From Flavobacteriales bacterium (lineage in GTDB: Bacteria; Bacteroidota; Bacteroidia; Flavobacteriales; Flavobacteriaceae), in the NCBI GenBank assembly GCA_027067965.1, contig JAMOUV010000033.1, positions 1-64,000 on the forward strand: a stretch of 64,000 nt of DNA, written 5' to 3'. Numbering within the stretch: position 1 is the first letter of the stretch; every line of letters starts with the position of its first letter. A model generated the notes under the pieces. It worked only from the letters and a program-made list of their open reading frames with translations, had not been told where the DNA came from and did no database searches. The position numbers were made by a program, and so were the translations under genes. This document shows, one piece after another, positions 53,785-62,421 of the stretch.

Positions 53785-53872
53785 TTATAATTTTATAAGA
53801 AATATGTCTAATACGCTCCCATTATAAACAAAAACACTTATAAACACACATTATAAGTATTTTCCGTTATAA
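53785..53872. promoter_or_regulatory. array of TTATAA palindromes upstream of satD
   Basis: Six TTATAA sites at 53785, 53793, 53822, 53838, 53851 and 53867. Two of them form a perfect inverted repeat, ACTTATAA (53836-53843) and TTATAAGT (53851-53858), separated by 7 bases. The array ends 4 bases before the -33 box of satD, so it is a good candidate for an operator, possibly bound by the helix-turn-helix domain of SatD itself. Confidence 0.45.
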
Positions 53873-53876
53873 AATT

Positions 53877-53908
53877 TTTGGTTATTTGCTTGTCTGTTTG
53901 TATCTTTG
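53877..53908 (+). promoter_or_regulatory. Bacteroidota-type promoter for satD
   Basis: TTTG 53877-53880 and TATCTTTG 53901-53908 with a 20-base spacer. ATG 53918 lies 9 bases after the box, so the leader is very short; an in-frame codon at 53906 would lie in the box and is rejected. Confidence 0.7.
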
Positions 53909-53917
53909 GAAGAGAAT

Positions 53918-54556
53918 ATGAAAAACCGGACAACATACGCCGTCATTACCGGCGATATAGTGGGCTCGCAAAAGGTACGGGATAAGGCTCTATTGGTCAA
54001 GCGTTTGGAAGAGGTATTGAAAGAGGTGGCTGGCGTTTATCCGCAAGTGAAGGCCTTTGAAATTTTCCGTGGCGACAGTTTTCAATGTTTGATCGAACGG
54101 CCGGCTTTGAGTTTGCGCATAGCCCTGTTAATCCGCTTGGGATTATATCGTCTGGCGCCGGAAGGCGAAAAATGGGAAGTACGGCAGGGAATAGGCATCG
54201 GTGAAGTGGAATTTTTGGATGCGCGGCTTTCGGTTTCGCAAGGCGAAGCATACGTGTTGGCCGGTAAGGCTTTGGAAAGCATGGAAAAATCCCAACGGCT
54301 TAAAATTCTTACGCCGGACGCGAAAACAAACGACCAATTGGACGTAAGCAACCGCCTGACGGACGCCGTAGTGGAACGGTGGCGCAAGAAACAAGCCGAA
54401 GCTGCTTATTACGCCTTACTGAAAGATGCCACGCAAGAAGAAATTGCCCGCCGGTTGGGGATTACACAGGCGGCCGTACAACAACGCTTGGCCCATGCCC
54501 GTTTTGATGCCGTAAGGCATTATGTGCGATATTTTGAAGAAAAATTATTTGCCTAA
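53918..54556 (+). CDS. SatD family protein with C-terminal helix-turn-helix
   Basis: A 212-residue protein. The N-terminal SatD domain begins TTYAVITGDIVGSQKVRDKA and contains KAFEIFRGDSFQCLIERP and RQGIGIGEVEFLDARLSVSQGEAYVLAGKALE, with a fold reminiscent of nucleotide cyclases. The C-terminal 60 residues hold a sigma-factor-like helix-turn-helix (ATQEEIARRLGITQAAVQQRLAHARF). Members were first noted in streptococcal acid response, but the molecular role is unknown. It is followed 3 bases later by a DUF3307 gene, a conserved Bacteroidota pair, and preceded by an array of TTATAA palindromes. GC content returns to the genome norm here. Confidence 0.8.
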   Translation: MKNRTTYAVITGDIVGSQKVRDKALLVKRLEEVLKEVAGVYPQVKAFEIFRGDSFQCLIERPALSLRIALLIRLGLYRLAPEGEKWEVRQGIGIGEVEFLDARLSVSQGEAYVLAGKALESMEKSQRLKILTPDAKTNDQLDVSNRLTDAVVERWRKKQAEAAYYALLKDATQEEIARRLGITQAAVQQRLAHARFDAVRHYVRYFEEKLFA

Positions 54557-54559
54557 ACC

Positions 54560-55291
54560 ATGTGGCATATTTTCATCCGCTTACTGGTAGCCCACCTGCT
54601 CGGCGATTTTCTTTTTCAGCCGGATAAATGGGTGGCGGATAAGGCCGGCACGGACCGAAAGAAAAAATTTATCGCCCTGTTCAAACATTCCTTGGTGCAT
54701 GCCGCTTTGGCTTATGTGCTGGTGGCGGATTGGAAAAATGTGTGGTTACCGGTGGCGGTGTTTTTCATCCACGACCTTATCGATTGGATTTCAAGCTATT
54801 GGAAAGGCACTTGGAGGTTTGTGTGGGACCAAATCCTTCATGTGGTGAATTTATTGGTGCTGGCTACGCTGTTTTACGGTGAATGGAGCGGTCTATGGCA
54901 AGCGTGGTTAAAGATTTGGCATAACGAAAAACTATGGTGGATCCTGGCCGCTTACTTGGCGGTGTTGCATCCGGCCGGCTATTTTATCAAATATTTTACG
55001 GAAGACTGGCGCCGGGACATTGCCGAAAACGATGATGAACAAAGTCTGGAAAAAGCCGGCATGTATATCGGTTTTTTGGAGCGCATCCTGACGCTGACCT
55101 TTGTGCTTGCCGGTCAATATACGGCCATCGGCTTCCTGATTGCCGCCAAATCCGTCTTCCGTTTCGGCGACCTCACCGGCGCCGGCCAACGCAAACGGAC
55201 GGAATACATCCTCATCGGCACCTTGATGAGTATGGCGGTGGCGATTGGGGTGGGGATTTTGATCCATGCTTTTACGAATATAAAATCGTAG
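54560..55291 (+). CDS. DUF3307 membrane protein
   Basis: A 243-residue membrane protein of the DUF3307 family. It starts MWHIFIRLLVAHLLGDFLFQPDKWVADKAG (the LLAHLxGDFxLQ-type signature) and contains HSLVHAALAYVLV, FFIHDLIDWISSYWK (HxLID motif), a central RFVWDQILHVVNLLVLATLF, and a C-terminal half with four more helices. The histidine and aspartate residues of the first half could bind metal. It starts 3 bases after satD and is likely cotranscribed, so the two proteins probably act together. Function unknown. Confidence 0.8.
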   Translation: MWHIFIRLLVAHLLGDFLFQPDKWVADKAGTDRKKKFIALFKHSLVHAALAYVLVADWKNVWLPVAVFFIHDLIDWISSYWKGTWRFVWDQILHVVNLLVLATLFYGEWSGLWQAWLKIWHNEKLWWILAAYLAVLHPAGYFIKYFTEDWRRDIAENDDEQSLEKAGMYIGFLERILTLTFVLAGQYTAIGFLIAAKSVFRFGDLTGAGQRKRTEYILIGTLMSMAVAIGVGILIHAFTNIKS

Positions 55292-55341
55292 TGTTTTAAC
55301 GGCCGCGCATTCAATGGAAAGGCGCAAAGGCAATCAAGATT

Positions 55342-55920
55342 TTATTTCAGAACATCTCTCACCTCCCGCTCAAAAGCCCGCAAAATCTTTCTAATCTCCG
55401 GAGAAAGGCCGGGATAGCTTTGGGTGTCGAAAACGGCGCCTAGGAAAATACCGAGGTCTTGGCCGGGGAATTTCTTTTCAAAATCGCTTTTTAATGGCCG
55501 GATATCCCACCGGTGAAGGTCATACAAAAAAGCAATGTCGAAAGGATCTTTGGGGTCGATGCGACGGCCGGCTACATAAATTTTATTCAAAAACAAATCA
55601 TAATCCGAAGCAATGGGAATGCCCTCGAATTTTTCCAAAGGCCGGATGTTTTTAAAAGGAAAATAAACCAAGGAAATCTTATGTCCGTCTATAATCAAAT
55701 CCGTATTATCGGTAAAATGGCGAACCTGTGATACGGGAAATTCCTCCGTGAGTTTGCGGACGTAATAACGGGATGAAAAAGATTTTTCGCTAAAAAAATC
55801 CAAGTCCACACTTTCGCGGTGGTGGTGCTTAAACATAATGGACGTGCCGCCGGCCAAATAGAATTTTCTAAGCCGGGGACTTATGGTCTTGGCTAATTTT
55901 AATAATTCATCTCTCGTCAT
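55342..55920 (-). CDS. AbiEii/AbiGii-type nucleotidyltransferase toxin-like protein
   Basis: About 192 residues with the nucleotidyltransferase core of AbiEii (MenT-like) toxins: RKFYLAGGTSIMFKHHHRESVDLDFFSEKSF, where GG-x6-H-R-x-S-x-D-x-D is the nucleotide and metal-binding block, followed by ISLVYFPFKN and ASDYDLFLNKIYVAGRRIDPKDPFDIAFLYDL, typical of the second half. It is shorter than full AbiEii (about 300 residues). ATG 55920 is used, with ATG 55929 as an alternative; both overlap the upstream DUF6922-like gene. A toxin-antitoxin function is inferred from this pair. Confidence 0.75.
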   Translation of the reverse strand: MTRDELLKLAKTISPRLRKFYLAGGTSIMFKHHHRESVDLDFFSEKSFSSRYYVRKLTEEFPVSQVRHFTDNTDLIIDGHKISLVYFPFKNIRPLEKFEGIPIASDYDLFLNKIYVAGRRIDPKDPFDIAFLYDLHRWDIRPLKSDFEKKFPGQDLGIFLGAVFDTQSYPGLSPEIRKILRAFEREVRDVLK

Positions 55921-56176
55921 ACCAAACATTTATCCAATACCGTACGCCGCGGTGCAGGTCGGGGTAGGTGTTGGCTACATAGTGTGCGGCTTCGGGGTAG
56001 CGGTGGAATAGCGTTTTGATGTCCGGGAAATTGCCGTAGGCAAGGACGCGGTACACGTATTTTTCCAAGGGGGCGGTGTCTTTTTCGTCCCAAAGGAAGG
56101 ATTGGTGTTCCGGCGGAATGGGAACGCGGCGGGTATAGCGCGGTTTTATTCGCTTGGCGGGGCCGGTGATTTGCAT
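55907..56176 (-). CDS. DUF6922-like protein, probable partner (antitoxin) of the AbiEii-type protein
   Basis: An 89-residue protein with IPPEHQSFLWDEKDTAPLEKYVYRVLAYGNFPDIKTLFHRYP, the H-x-S-F-L-W-D ... R-V-L-x-x-G pattern of DUF6922, followed by VRYWINVWYDER. Such proteins often precede AbiEii-type genes. ATG 56176 is preferred over a TTG at 56194 because the latter lies in the -7 box. The 3' end overlaps the toxin-like gene by 14-23 bases, a typical antitoxin-first arrangement. The antitoxin role is inferred, not shown. Confidence 0.65.
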   Translation of the reverse strand: MQITGPAKRIKPRYTRRVPIPPEHQSFLWDEKDTAPLEKYVYRVLAYGNFPDIKTLFHRYPEAAHYVANTYPDLHRGVRYWINVWYDER

Positions 56177-56191
56177 AATAAATGCTTTATT

Positions 56192-56199
56192 CAAAGATA
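56192..56199 (-). promoter_or_regulatory. -7 box for the DUF6922/AbiEii pair
   Basis: TATCTTTG on the minus strand, at 56192-56199, 15 bases before the ATG at 56176. The 232-base gap 56177-56408 otherwise holds no recognisable gene. Confidence 0.65.
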
Positions 56200-56408
56200 C
56201 TAAAATTCCGGGGCTTATACAATTAATCTTTCGTTAAATAAACCGCCCATTTGGCTTAGTGATGTTTTTTTAATATATCCGAATCCTATCCGTATTTTAT
56301 TCGAAAAAATGATTGGGCGTGATTTGTATGGAGAATTACGGGGTATTTGGCTATACAAAATTCTTTCATTGGCTTGTTACGCGAGCGCGCGGTTTTCAGC
56401 TCCCGAAT

Positions 56409-57023
56409 TTATTTTTTAATAATTACCGAATCGGTGGTGATTTCAAAAATCCGGTTTTCGCGTCCGGCGGTATATAATTTAAAGGTAAAAGAAAAATATT
56501 GCGAACTGTCGGGTGGGGAAGTCAGGACGAAATGCAGCCCATTGGGAAAAACCGGGCGATTCGTTATAAATTCGGTCAGGGTCATACGCTGATTGCCTTG
56601 GGAACTGTGTAAATAAAATATGACGGCATCGAAAACATCTTTCAAATCGCTTCCGGCCGGATGAGAAGCATCGTAATTTTTATTCGTATAAATGTATAAA
56701 CTGTCAATTGTATCCTTCATCACCGGAGGGGCGGGTGAACATGCATAAGCCGGACGGGTAAGAACGGATTGACGCAAACGGCTTCCGAAATAATAGTTTA
56801 TTTCCGGTTCTATGCTGATAGCAAAACGATCGAAAGCCACCGAATCTATGATTTCAAAACAACTGAAATAATTTTCATTGTCATTGTATTCCATATCACA
56901 TAATGAAACATTAATATCGACTACTTCGCTGCTATTGGGAAAATCTCCGCAATCACACATGGTGGCCGTAGTAAGAAGAAAAATGACGTATAGCGCCACG
57001 GCAAGGGGAAATTTATTTTTCAT
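56409..57023 (-). CDS. exported DUF5034-like protein of unknown function
   Basis: A 204-residue protein with a signal peptide (MKNKFPLAVALYVIFLLTTA), then TMCDCGDFPNSSEVVDINVSL, cysteine-containing FSCFEIIDSVAFDRFAI, TRPAYACSPAPPVMKDTIDSLYI and a beta-rich C-terminal half. The CxC near the mature N-terminus and the AYACSPAPP motif resemble DUF5034 proteins of Bacteroidota; the assignment is from memory and moderate. ATG 57023 is chosen because it directly begins the signal peptide. It is divergent from the TonB-dependent receptor gene. Confidence 0.5.
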   Translation of the reverse strand: MKNKFPLAVALYVIFLLTTATMCDCGDFPNSSEVVDINVSLCDMEYNDNENYFSCFEIIDSVAFDRFAISIEPEINYYFGSRLRQSVLTRPAYACSPAPPVMKDTIDSLYIYTNKNYDASHPAGSDLKDVFDAVIFYLHSSQGNQRMTLTEFITNRPVFPNGLHFVLTSPPDSSQYFSFTFKLYTAGRENRIFEITTDSVIIKK

Positions 57024-57216
57024 AAGAGGATGTTTAAGAGAAATAATCAAAAATCAAGCCAATAATTATTTATCTTGACGGGCTTATCATATTTGTAAAA
57101 ATTATTTTGTCTTCAGGTATGAAATTGTAATTGATGTAAAATGTTTATTATCAACACCCAAATATTTTAGCTAATAAAAATTAGGACGGTATTATTTTAG
57201 TTATTTGGAAATAATC

Positions 57217-57224
57217 TAAATTTG
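57217..57224 (+). promoter_or_regulatory. -7 box for the TonB-dependent receptor
   Basis: TAAATTTG 57217-57224, 20 bases before ATG 57245. No clean -33 TTG at the expected spacing. Confidence 0.55.
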
Positions 57225-57244
57225 CATTCAAAATTTGAAATCTA

Positions 57245-59434
57245 ATGCGGAAATATGCATGGTTAATTTTGTGGTTTACCGGGTTGGTGCAGTATGTTCA
57301 TGCACAATATCTTATAAAAGGGCGGGTAACGGATTCGATTACCGGTAAACCTTTGACCGGAGTTGCGATATACATTCCCGCACAAAATAAGGGTACGGTA
57401 TCCGATTCTGCAGGGTATTATCAAATAAGCAGCCGTTATGATACATTAACAATAACGGCAACAGCAATGGGTTATAGGGATTATGTAAAATATCTCCGCT
57501 TAACAAAGAAATTAACCGAGTTGCCTATCAAAATGCGTGAACAAGTTTTTAATTTATCCGAAGTATTAATTTCAACTCCCTACGCCCGTTTGCAAAAAGA
57601 TAATGTAGTTAAAGTAAGTGTGCGACTTTTGTCGGATATGCAAAAGCGTGGAATAACCGGTCTTTCTGAGGGATTGGGACAAATTCCGGGGGTTCGCTTG
57701 CTCAATGGTTCCACTCCGTTTGCCAAACCGGTGATACGTGGATTAACGGGTAACCGGATTTTGATTTATAATAATAATATTCGTTATGAAAATTATCAAT
57801 TCGGGGCCAAGCACGGCATGGACCTTTCCGGAGAAGGAATCCGGTCAGTGGAAGTCATTAAAGGGCCTGCTTCCTTACTTTACGGTTCCGATGCATTGGG
57901 CGGAATTTTATATTTGGTACCGGAAAAATTTGCTCCGTCCAATCGATTTTATGGAGGAATAAATACTTATTATGCGGTTAATAATCAAAAATTTCATTGG
58001 AGTGCTTTTTGGAAACACAGCGGCAACCGCTGGAAATATATCTTACGATACACAAGAAACAAGGCATCGGACTATCAAGTGCCCGGCGGAAAATTCGTAT
58101 TGAATTCGCGATATGAAAATACGGATATTAAAGTTGCCGCGGGATATGCTCATCGTATGCATAACATGGAAATAAGATATAATTATCATCGTGCTTTAAA
58201 CGGAATTTACAAAACCGTTTCGGATACCATGTCTTCCGGCTTTCTTTCACCTTACCAATATACGGATTTACACATGATTTCCGCTCAAGACAAATGGGGT
58301 CGTGGAAAGTCCTATTGGGATTTTAAGGCGGGATATAGCCGGTTTGTTCGTGCTTTGATTCGACATCAAACGCCGTTTATTCAAATGCATTTACATAGTT
58401 TGAGCGTAGATGTAAAAAGACATTTGGATAGGAAAAATATGCATTGGATTGTCGGAACGCAATTAGGGCGAAAACAAAATATAAATTACGGCCGGCATTA
58501 TTTGTTGCCTAATGCAACTGAGCACAGTGGGGGATTGTTTGTTACCTTGCAGGCAAAGCAGCCCCATGATTGGATTTTTCAAGGAGGATTACGAGGTGAT
58601 ATTAATAAGATTGACACCCATGTCGATACAGAACATCCGGTGGCATTGCATAAAAATTTATTCAGTGTAACGGGTTCGGTGGGTATGAAAAAGTCATGGT
58701 ATGACCGGATATTCTTGCGCTTAAACGGCGCCAAGGGTTTCAGGGCACCCAATTTGGCAGAATTGACTTCAGCAGGACCGCATGCAGGAAGGATTGAAAA
58801 GGGCAATCCCAATCTTAAAAACGAAGAAAATTATCAAATCGATATGAATTGGGAATGGAAGTCGGACCATATGGAGATATATTCCGATTTTTATTACAAT
58901 TCCATAAAAAACTACATTTTTTTGAAGCCCACGGGCCGGATGCAAGGAAATTATCCCGTGTATAAATACGATCAAACCCATGCATATTTATACGGCAATG
59001 AAACGGCCCTTCATTTTCATCCGCATCCTTGGGATTTTGTACATTTGGAGGCCACCTACGAAACTTCCCGCGGTTTTAATAAGCGGGGTGTTTCCTTACC
59101 CTTGATGCCGCCCGATAAATGGAGTTTGCACCTACGTATAAGCATCAACCGAAAGAAACCCGAAACTCGGCCGCATTGGAACTTGGGTCTGAAAAATGAA
59201 TTTTATGACGCCTATGTACGGCATTCGTCCGATGAACCGGATTATCCGTCTTATTCACTCTGGCATGCTTATGTCAATATGCAGATTATCAACGGCTCGT
59301 TTCAATGGTTTGTTTATTTGAACCTTCGTAATTTAACAAATGTTTATTATATCCCGCCCCTTTCCGCTTATCGCGAACAAAACATTCCCGCTCCGGGACG
59401 TTATATAACGCTCGGTTTAAGCTGTGGGTTTTAA
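57245..59434 (+). CDS. TonB-dependent outer-membrane receptor with carboxypeptidase-like domain
   Basis: A 729-residue receptor with a signal peptide ending VQYVHAQ. An N-terminal carboxypeptidase-regulatory-like domain follows (about 22-100: YLIKGRVTDSITGKPLTGVAIYIP ... GTVSDSAGYYQI), then the plug (about 120-230) with GLSEGLGQIPGVRLLNGS, KPVIRGLTGNRILIYNN and VEVIKGPASLLYGSDALGGILYLV, and a 22-stranded barrel ending in YITLGLSCGF. No SusD-like partner is adjacent, which argues for metal, siderophore or cobalamin uptake rather than polysaccharide import; the substrate is not predictable. It is monocistronic. Confidence 0.88.
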   Translation: MRKYAWLILWFTGLVQYVHAQYLIKGRVTDSITGKPLTGVAIYIPAQNKGTVSDSAGYYQISSRYDTLTITATAMGYRDYVKYLRLTKKLTELPIKMREQVFNLSEVLISTPYARLQKDNVVKVSVRLLSDMQKRGITGLSEGLGQIPGVRLLNGSTPFAKPVIRGLTGNRILIYNNNIRYENYQFGAKHGMDLSGEGIRSVEVIKGPASLLYGSDALGGILYLVPEKFAPSNRFYGGINTYYAVNNQKFHWSAFWKHSGNRWKYILRYTRNKASDYQVPGGKFVLNSRYENTDIKVAAGYAHRMHNMEIRYNYHRALNGIYKTVSDTMSSGFLSPYQYTDLHMISAQDKWGRGKSYWDFKAGYSRFVRALIRHQTPFIQMHLHSLSVDVKRHLDRKNMHWIVGTQLGRKQNINYGRHYLLPNATEHSGGLFVTLQAKQPHDWIFQGGLRGDINKIDTHVDTEHPVALHKNLFSVTGSVGMKKSWYDRIFLRLNGAKGFRAPNLAELTSAGPHAGRIEKGNPNLKNEENYQIDMNWEWKSDHMEIYSDFYYNSIKNYIFLKPTGRMQGNYPVYKYDQTHAYLYGNETALHFHPHPWDFVHLEATYETSRGFNKRGVSLPLMPPDKWSLHLRISINRKKPETRPHWNLGLKNEFYDAYVRHSSDEPDYPSYSLWHAYVNMQIINGSFQWFVYLNLRNLTNVYYIPPLSAYREQNIPAPGRYITLGLSCGF

Positions 59435-59704
59435 TGGATAATATCTTCGTGTAATCCGGGTATATTTTTATAGAAAATAAAATCGGCTAAAAAACGGATG
59501 ATTTTCATTTATATTCTAAATTCAATCAATTAAAATGATTCTTTTAATGTAAAATTCTTCAATAAATTTAGAAAAGAAGATCATCTGGCAATCAAAAACA
59601 AATAAATTTTGGTAATTCGTATGTTGAATGAATTGTCATTATGTTCAATTATATTATTATAAAAAATCTTTATTTAGAATAATTTTAAATAAGAAAAATT
59701 TTTG

Positions 59705-59712
59705 TAATTTTG
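59705..59712 (+). promoter_or_regulatory. -7 box for the suf operon
   Basis: TAATTTTG 59705-59712, 18 bases before ATG 59731. The AT-rich gap 59435-59730 (296 bases) shows no gene and no other recognised site. Confidence 0.6.
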
Positions 59713-59730
59713 TCTAGTAAAACAAGGAGC

Positions 59731-61188
59731 ATGAGCCAAGAATTGCGCGATGACGAAAAGTTGATTGACGAAATTACGTCGAAGGAATATGAATACGGCT
59801 TTGAGACCGAAATCGAAATGGAATATTTTCCCAAGGGTCTCAACGAGGAGATTATTCGCAAAATTTCGGAAATCCGGAACGAGCCGGAATGGGTGCTGGA
59901 ATTTCGCTTGAAAAGCTACCGCATTTGGAAAAAAATGAAACCGCCGAAATGGCCGCATTTGCAATTGCCGGAAATCGATTTTCAAGATTTGATTTATTAT
60001 GCGCGCCCGAAAAATATGCCCAAGTACAAGAGTTTGGACGAAGTGCCGGAAGAGATTCTGGAAACCTATCGCAAGTTGGGCATTCCGCTGGAAGAACAAA
60101 AAGCACTGGCGGGTGTGGCGGTGGATGCGGTCTTTGATTCCGTGTCGGTGAAAACCACCTTTGAAGAGGAATTGAAGAAGCACGGCATCATTTTTTGTCC
60201 CATCAGCGAGGCCATTCGCGATTACCCGGATTTGGTAAAAAAATATTTGGGTACGGTGGTGCCGCCGGGCGATAATTATTATGCGGCTTTGAATTCGGCC
60301 GTGTTTACCGACGGTTCGTTTGTATATATTCCCAAAGGGGTGCGTGCACCCATGGAATTGTCGAGTTATTTCCGCATCAATGCCCGCGGTACGGGTCAAT
60401 TCGAGCGGACGCTCATCATAGCGGAAGAAGGAAGTTACGTGAGTTACTTGGAAGGATGCACGGCGCCCCAACGTGATGAAAATCAATTGCATGCGGCGGT
60501 GGTGGAATTGATTGCCAAAACCGATGCGGAGATTAAGTATTCCACGGTGCAAAACTGGTATCCCGGCGACAGCGAAGGCAAGGGCGGTATATTCAATTTC
60601 GTGACCAAACGCGGCTTGTGCCAAGGCGACCGCTCCAAAATCAGCTGGACGCAAGTGGAAACGGGCTCGGCCATCACGTGGAAATATCCGTCCACCGTCT
60701 TGAAGGGCGACGACTCGCAAGGGGAATTTTATTCCGTGGCTTTGACCAACAATTTCCAACAAGCCGATACGGGCACCAAAATGATTCATATCGGGAAGAA
60801 TACCAAGAGTTTGATTATTTCCAAAGGAATTTCGGCCGGCCGGAGCAACAATACGTATCGCGGATTGGTGGAAGTGAAACCCGGCGCCGAAAATGCGCGC
60901 AATTTTTCCCAGTGTGATTCCATGCTGATCGGTGACCGGTGCGGGGCACATACGTTCCCTTATATCGAAGTGGCCAACCCGACGGCCATTGTGGAACATG
61001 AAGCCACCACGAGCAAAATTTCCGATGAGCAATTGTTCTATTTGCAACAGCGCGGCATCGATGAAGAAACCGCCGTAGGCATGATTGTAAACGGCTACGC
61101 CAAAGACGTGTTGACCAAATTGCCCATGGAATTCGCCGCCGAAGCACGGAAATTGTTGGCCATCAGTTTGGAAGGAAGCGTGGGGTGA
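59731..61188 (+). CDS. sufB: Fe-S cluster assembly scaffold protein SufB
   Basis: Core scaffold of the SUF system, 485 residues. It contains [112 protein letters not shown] and the C-terminal [25 protein letters not shown] shared with SufD. ATG 59731 is preferred over an in-frame TTG at 59710 that lies in the promoter box. It is followed by sufC, sufD and sufE; the 202-base gap to sufC holds repeats rather than a gene. Confidence 0.95.
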   Translation: MSQELRDDEKLIDEITSKEYEYGFETEIEMEYFPKGLNEEIIRKISEIRNEPEWVLEFRLKSYRIWKKMKPPKWPHLQLPEIDFQDLIYYARPKNMPKYKSLDEVPEEILETYRKLGIPLEEQKALAGVAVDAVFDSVSVKTTFEEELKKHGIIFCPISEAIRDYPDLVKKYLGTVVPPGDNYYAALNSAVFTDGSFVYIPKGVRAPMELSSYFRINARGTGQFERTLIIAEEGSYVSYLEGCTAPQRDENQLHAAVVELIAKTDAEIKYSTVQNWYPGDSEGKGGIFNFVTKRGLCQGDRSKISWTQVETGSAITWKYPSTVLKGDDSQGEFYSVALTNNFQQADTGTKMIHIGKNTKSLIISKGISAGRSNNTYRGLVEVKPGAENARNFSQCDSMLIGDRCGAHTFPYIEVANPTAIVEHEATTSKISDEQLFYLQQRGIDEETAVGMIVNGYAKDVLTKLPMEFAAEARKLLAISLEGSVG

Positions 61189-61200
61189 TTGTGGGGGTAG

Positions 61201-61235
61201 AATGTGTAATGTGTAATGTGTAATGTGTAATGTGT
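61201..61235. repeat. five tandem 7-bp repeats AATGTGT downstream of sufB
   Basis: AATGTGT is repeated exactly five times from 61201 to 61235, starting 12 bases after the sufB stop, followed by AATGG. The tract is non-coding and looks like slippage expansion. Confidence 0.9.
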
Positions 61236-61243
61236 AATGGAGG

Positions 61244-61376
61244 ATTTTTCGTAGAGGCGCAATGCCTTGCGCCTATTGTAACGTCGCGATTCAACGCGCC
61301 ATTATTACGGAATGTAGAAACGTCCGATTCGGGCGTTTCAAATAAAAACAGTAAAAGTAAAAGTTAACGTTAAAGA
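61244..61376. repeat. interspersed hairpin repeat element, copy 1 (sufB-sufC gap)
   Basis: About 130 bases sharing order and most of its sequence with 62282-62412. It contains hairpin A, AGGCGCAA/TTGCGCCT (61255-61262 with 61267-61274, 4-base loop), the shared GCGCCATTATTACGG block, and hairpin B, GAAACGTCCG/CGGGCGTTTC (61317-61326 with 61330-61339, loop ATT). It ends in AAGTTAACGTTAAAG. Confidence 0.85.
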
Positions 61377-61390
61377 CAAAGTACAAAAAA

Positions 61391-62158
61391 ATGAAACCCA
61401 TATTGGAAATTAAAAATTTACACGCCAAGGTAGGCGACAAGGAGATTTTGAAAGGAATAAACCTGACCGTTTATCCCGGAGAGATTCATGCCATAATGGG
61501 CCCCAACGGGGCCGGAAAAAGTACGCTGGCCAATGTATTGGCCGGAAAGCCGGGCTATGAAGTTACCGAAGGAGAAATCCTTTTCAAAGGTAAAAATCTT
61601 TTGGAGATGGAACCCCACGAGCGTGCTCAAGCGGGCTTGTTTTTGGGCTTTCAGTATCCGGTGGAAATTCCGGGCGTCAGTATGATAAATTTCATGAAAG
61701 CGGCCGTGGATGCCAAGCGTCAGGCCGAGGGGAAAGAACCTATGAGTCCGGGGGAATTTTTGAAATTTTACCGGGAAAAAATGAAGGAAACGGGCTTGCC
61801 CGAAAAATTGCAAAAGCGCAATGTGAACGAGGGCTTTTCGGGCGGAGAAAAGAAGCGAAACGAAATATTTCAAATGGCCTTGCTTCAGCCGGATTTGGCC
61901 GTATTGGACGAAACCGATTCCGGCTTGGATATCGACGCTTTGAAAGCCGTGGCCGAAGGCGTGCGTAAGTTGCACACACCTGAAAATGCCCAATTGATCA
62001 TTACCCATTACCAACGCTTGCTCGACTACATCAAACCCGATTACGTGCATGTGATGTACGACGGCAAAATCGTTAAATCCGGCGGTCCGGAATTGGCCGA
62101 AAAATTAGAAAAAGAAGGATACAAATGGTTAATGGAAATTTCAATGAATAATGAATAA
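61391..62158 (+). CDS. sufC: Fe-S assembly ATPase SufC
   Basis: ABC-type ATPase of the SufBCD complex, 255 residues, soluble. Walker A is [16 protein letters not shown], the Q-loop region is [15 protein letters not shown], the ABC signature reads [14 protein letters not shown], Walker B and D-loop [18 protein letters not shown], and the H-switch is [11 protein letters not shown]. These match SufC specifically. The gene ends SMNNE; the last codons belong to an expanded AATGAAT tract that continues past the stop. Confidence 0.97.
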   Translation: MKPILEIKNLHAKVGDKEILKGINLTVYPGEIHAIMGPNGAGKSTLANVLAGKPGYEVTEGEILFKGKNLLEMEPHERAQAGLFLGFQYPVEIPGVSMINFMKAAVDAKRQAEGKEPMSPGEFLKFYREKMKETGLPEKLQKRNVNEGFSGGEKKRNEIFQMALLQPDLAVLDETDSGLDIDALKAVAEGVRKLHTPENAQLIITHYQRLLDYIKPDYVHVMYDGKIVKSGGPELAEKLEKEGYKWLMEISMNNE

Positions 62159-62166
62159 TGAATAAT
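62143..62166. repeat. AATGAAT tandem tract across the sufC stop
   Basis: Three copies of AATGAAT plus AAT from 62143 to 62166 span the last codons of sufC (MNNE), its stop and the start of the gap. The following 100 bases contain further degenerate TAGTGAA-type units. Confidence 0.85.
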
Positions 62167-62281
62167 TTGTTTGAGTGGATTAGTGGGTTAGTGAATAGTG
62201 AAGGAATGAAATAGTGAAATAGTGAAGTAGTGTTTTAGTGAATAATTTTTTCAATAAATAATGAATTAATGTATAATCAGC

Positions 62282-62412
62282 AATTTTTCGTAGAGGCGCA
62301 AGGCCTTGCGCCTAATGAGACGATTCGATTTCGCGCCATTATTACGGGAATATAGAAATGTCCGATCCGGGCATTTCATATTAAAACAGTTAAAGTTAAC
62401 GTTAAGGTTAAA
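62282..62412. repeat. interspersed hairpin repeat element, copy 2 (sufC-sufD gap)
   Basis: The second copy of the element at 61244-61376. Hairpin A is a perfect 20-base palindrome at 62294-62313 (AGGCGCAAGG/CCTTGCGCCT). Hairpin B is GAAATGTCCG/CGGGCATTTC (62355-62364 with 62368-62377, loop ATC). Relative to copy 1 the fifth pair changes from C-G to T-A, preserving the stem. It ends in GTTAAAGTTAACGTTAAGG. Confidence 0.85.
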
Positions 62413-62421
62413 GCACAAAAA

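Noticed and set aside
59674-61047. 457-codon open frame antisense to sufB
   Set aside because: The sense strand encodes full-length SufB with all family motifs; the antisense product matches nothing and is a by-product of codon bias.
61418-62050. 210-codon frame antisense to sufC
   Set aside because: SufC on the sense strand carries all ABC motifs; the reverse frame has no recognisable features.
61201-62420. CRISPR array in the suf gaps
   Set aside because: The repeats are 7-bp tandem tracts and two copies of a hairpin element separated by a gene; there is no repeat-spacer periodicity and no cas gene.
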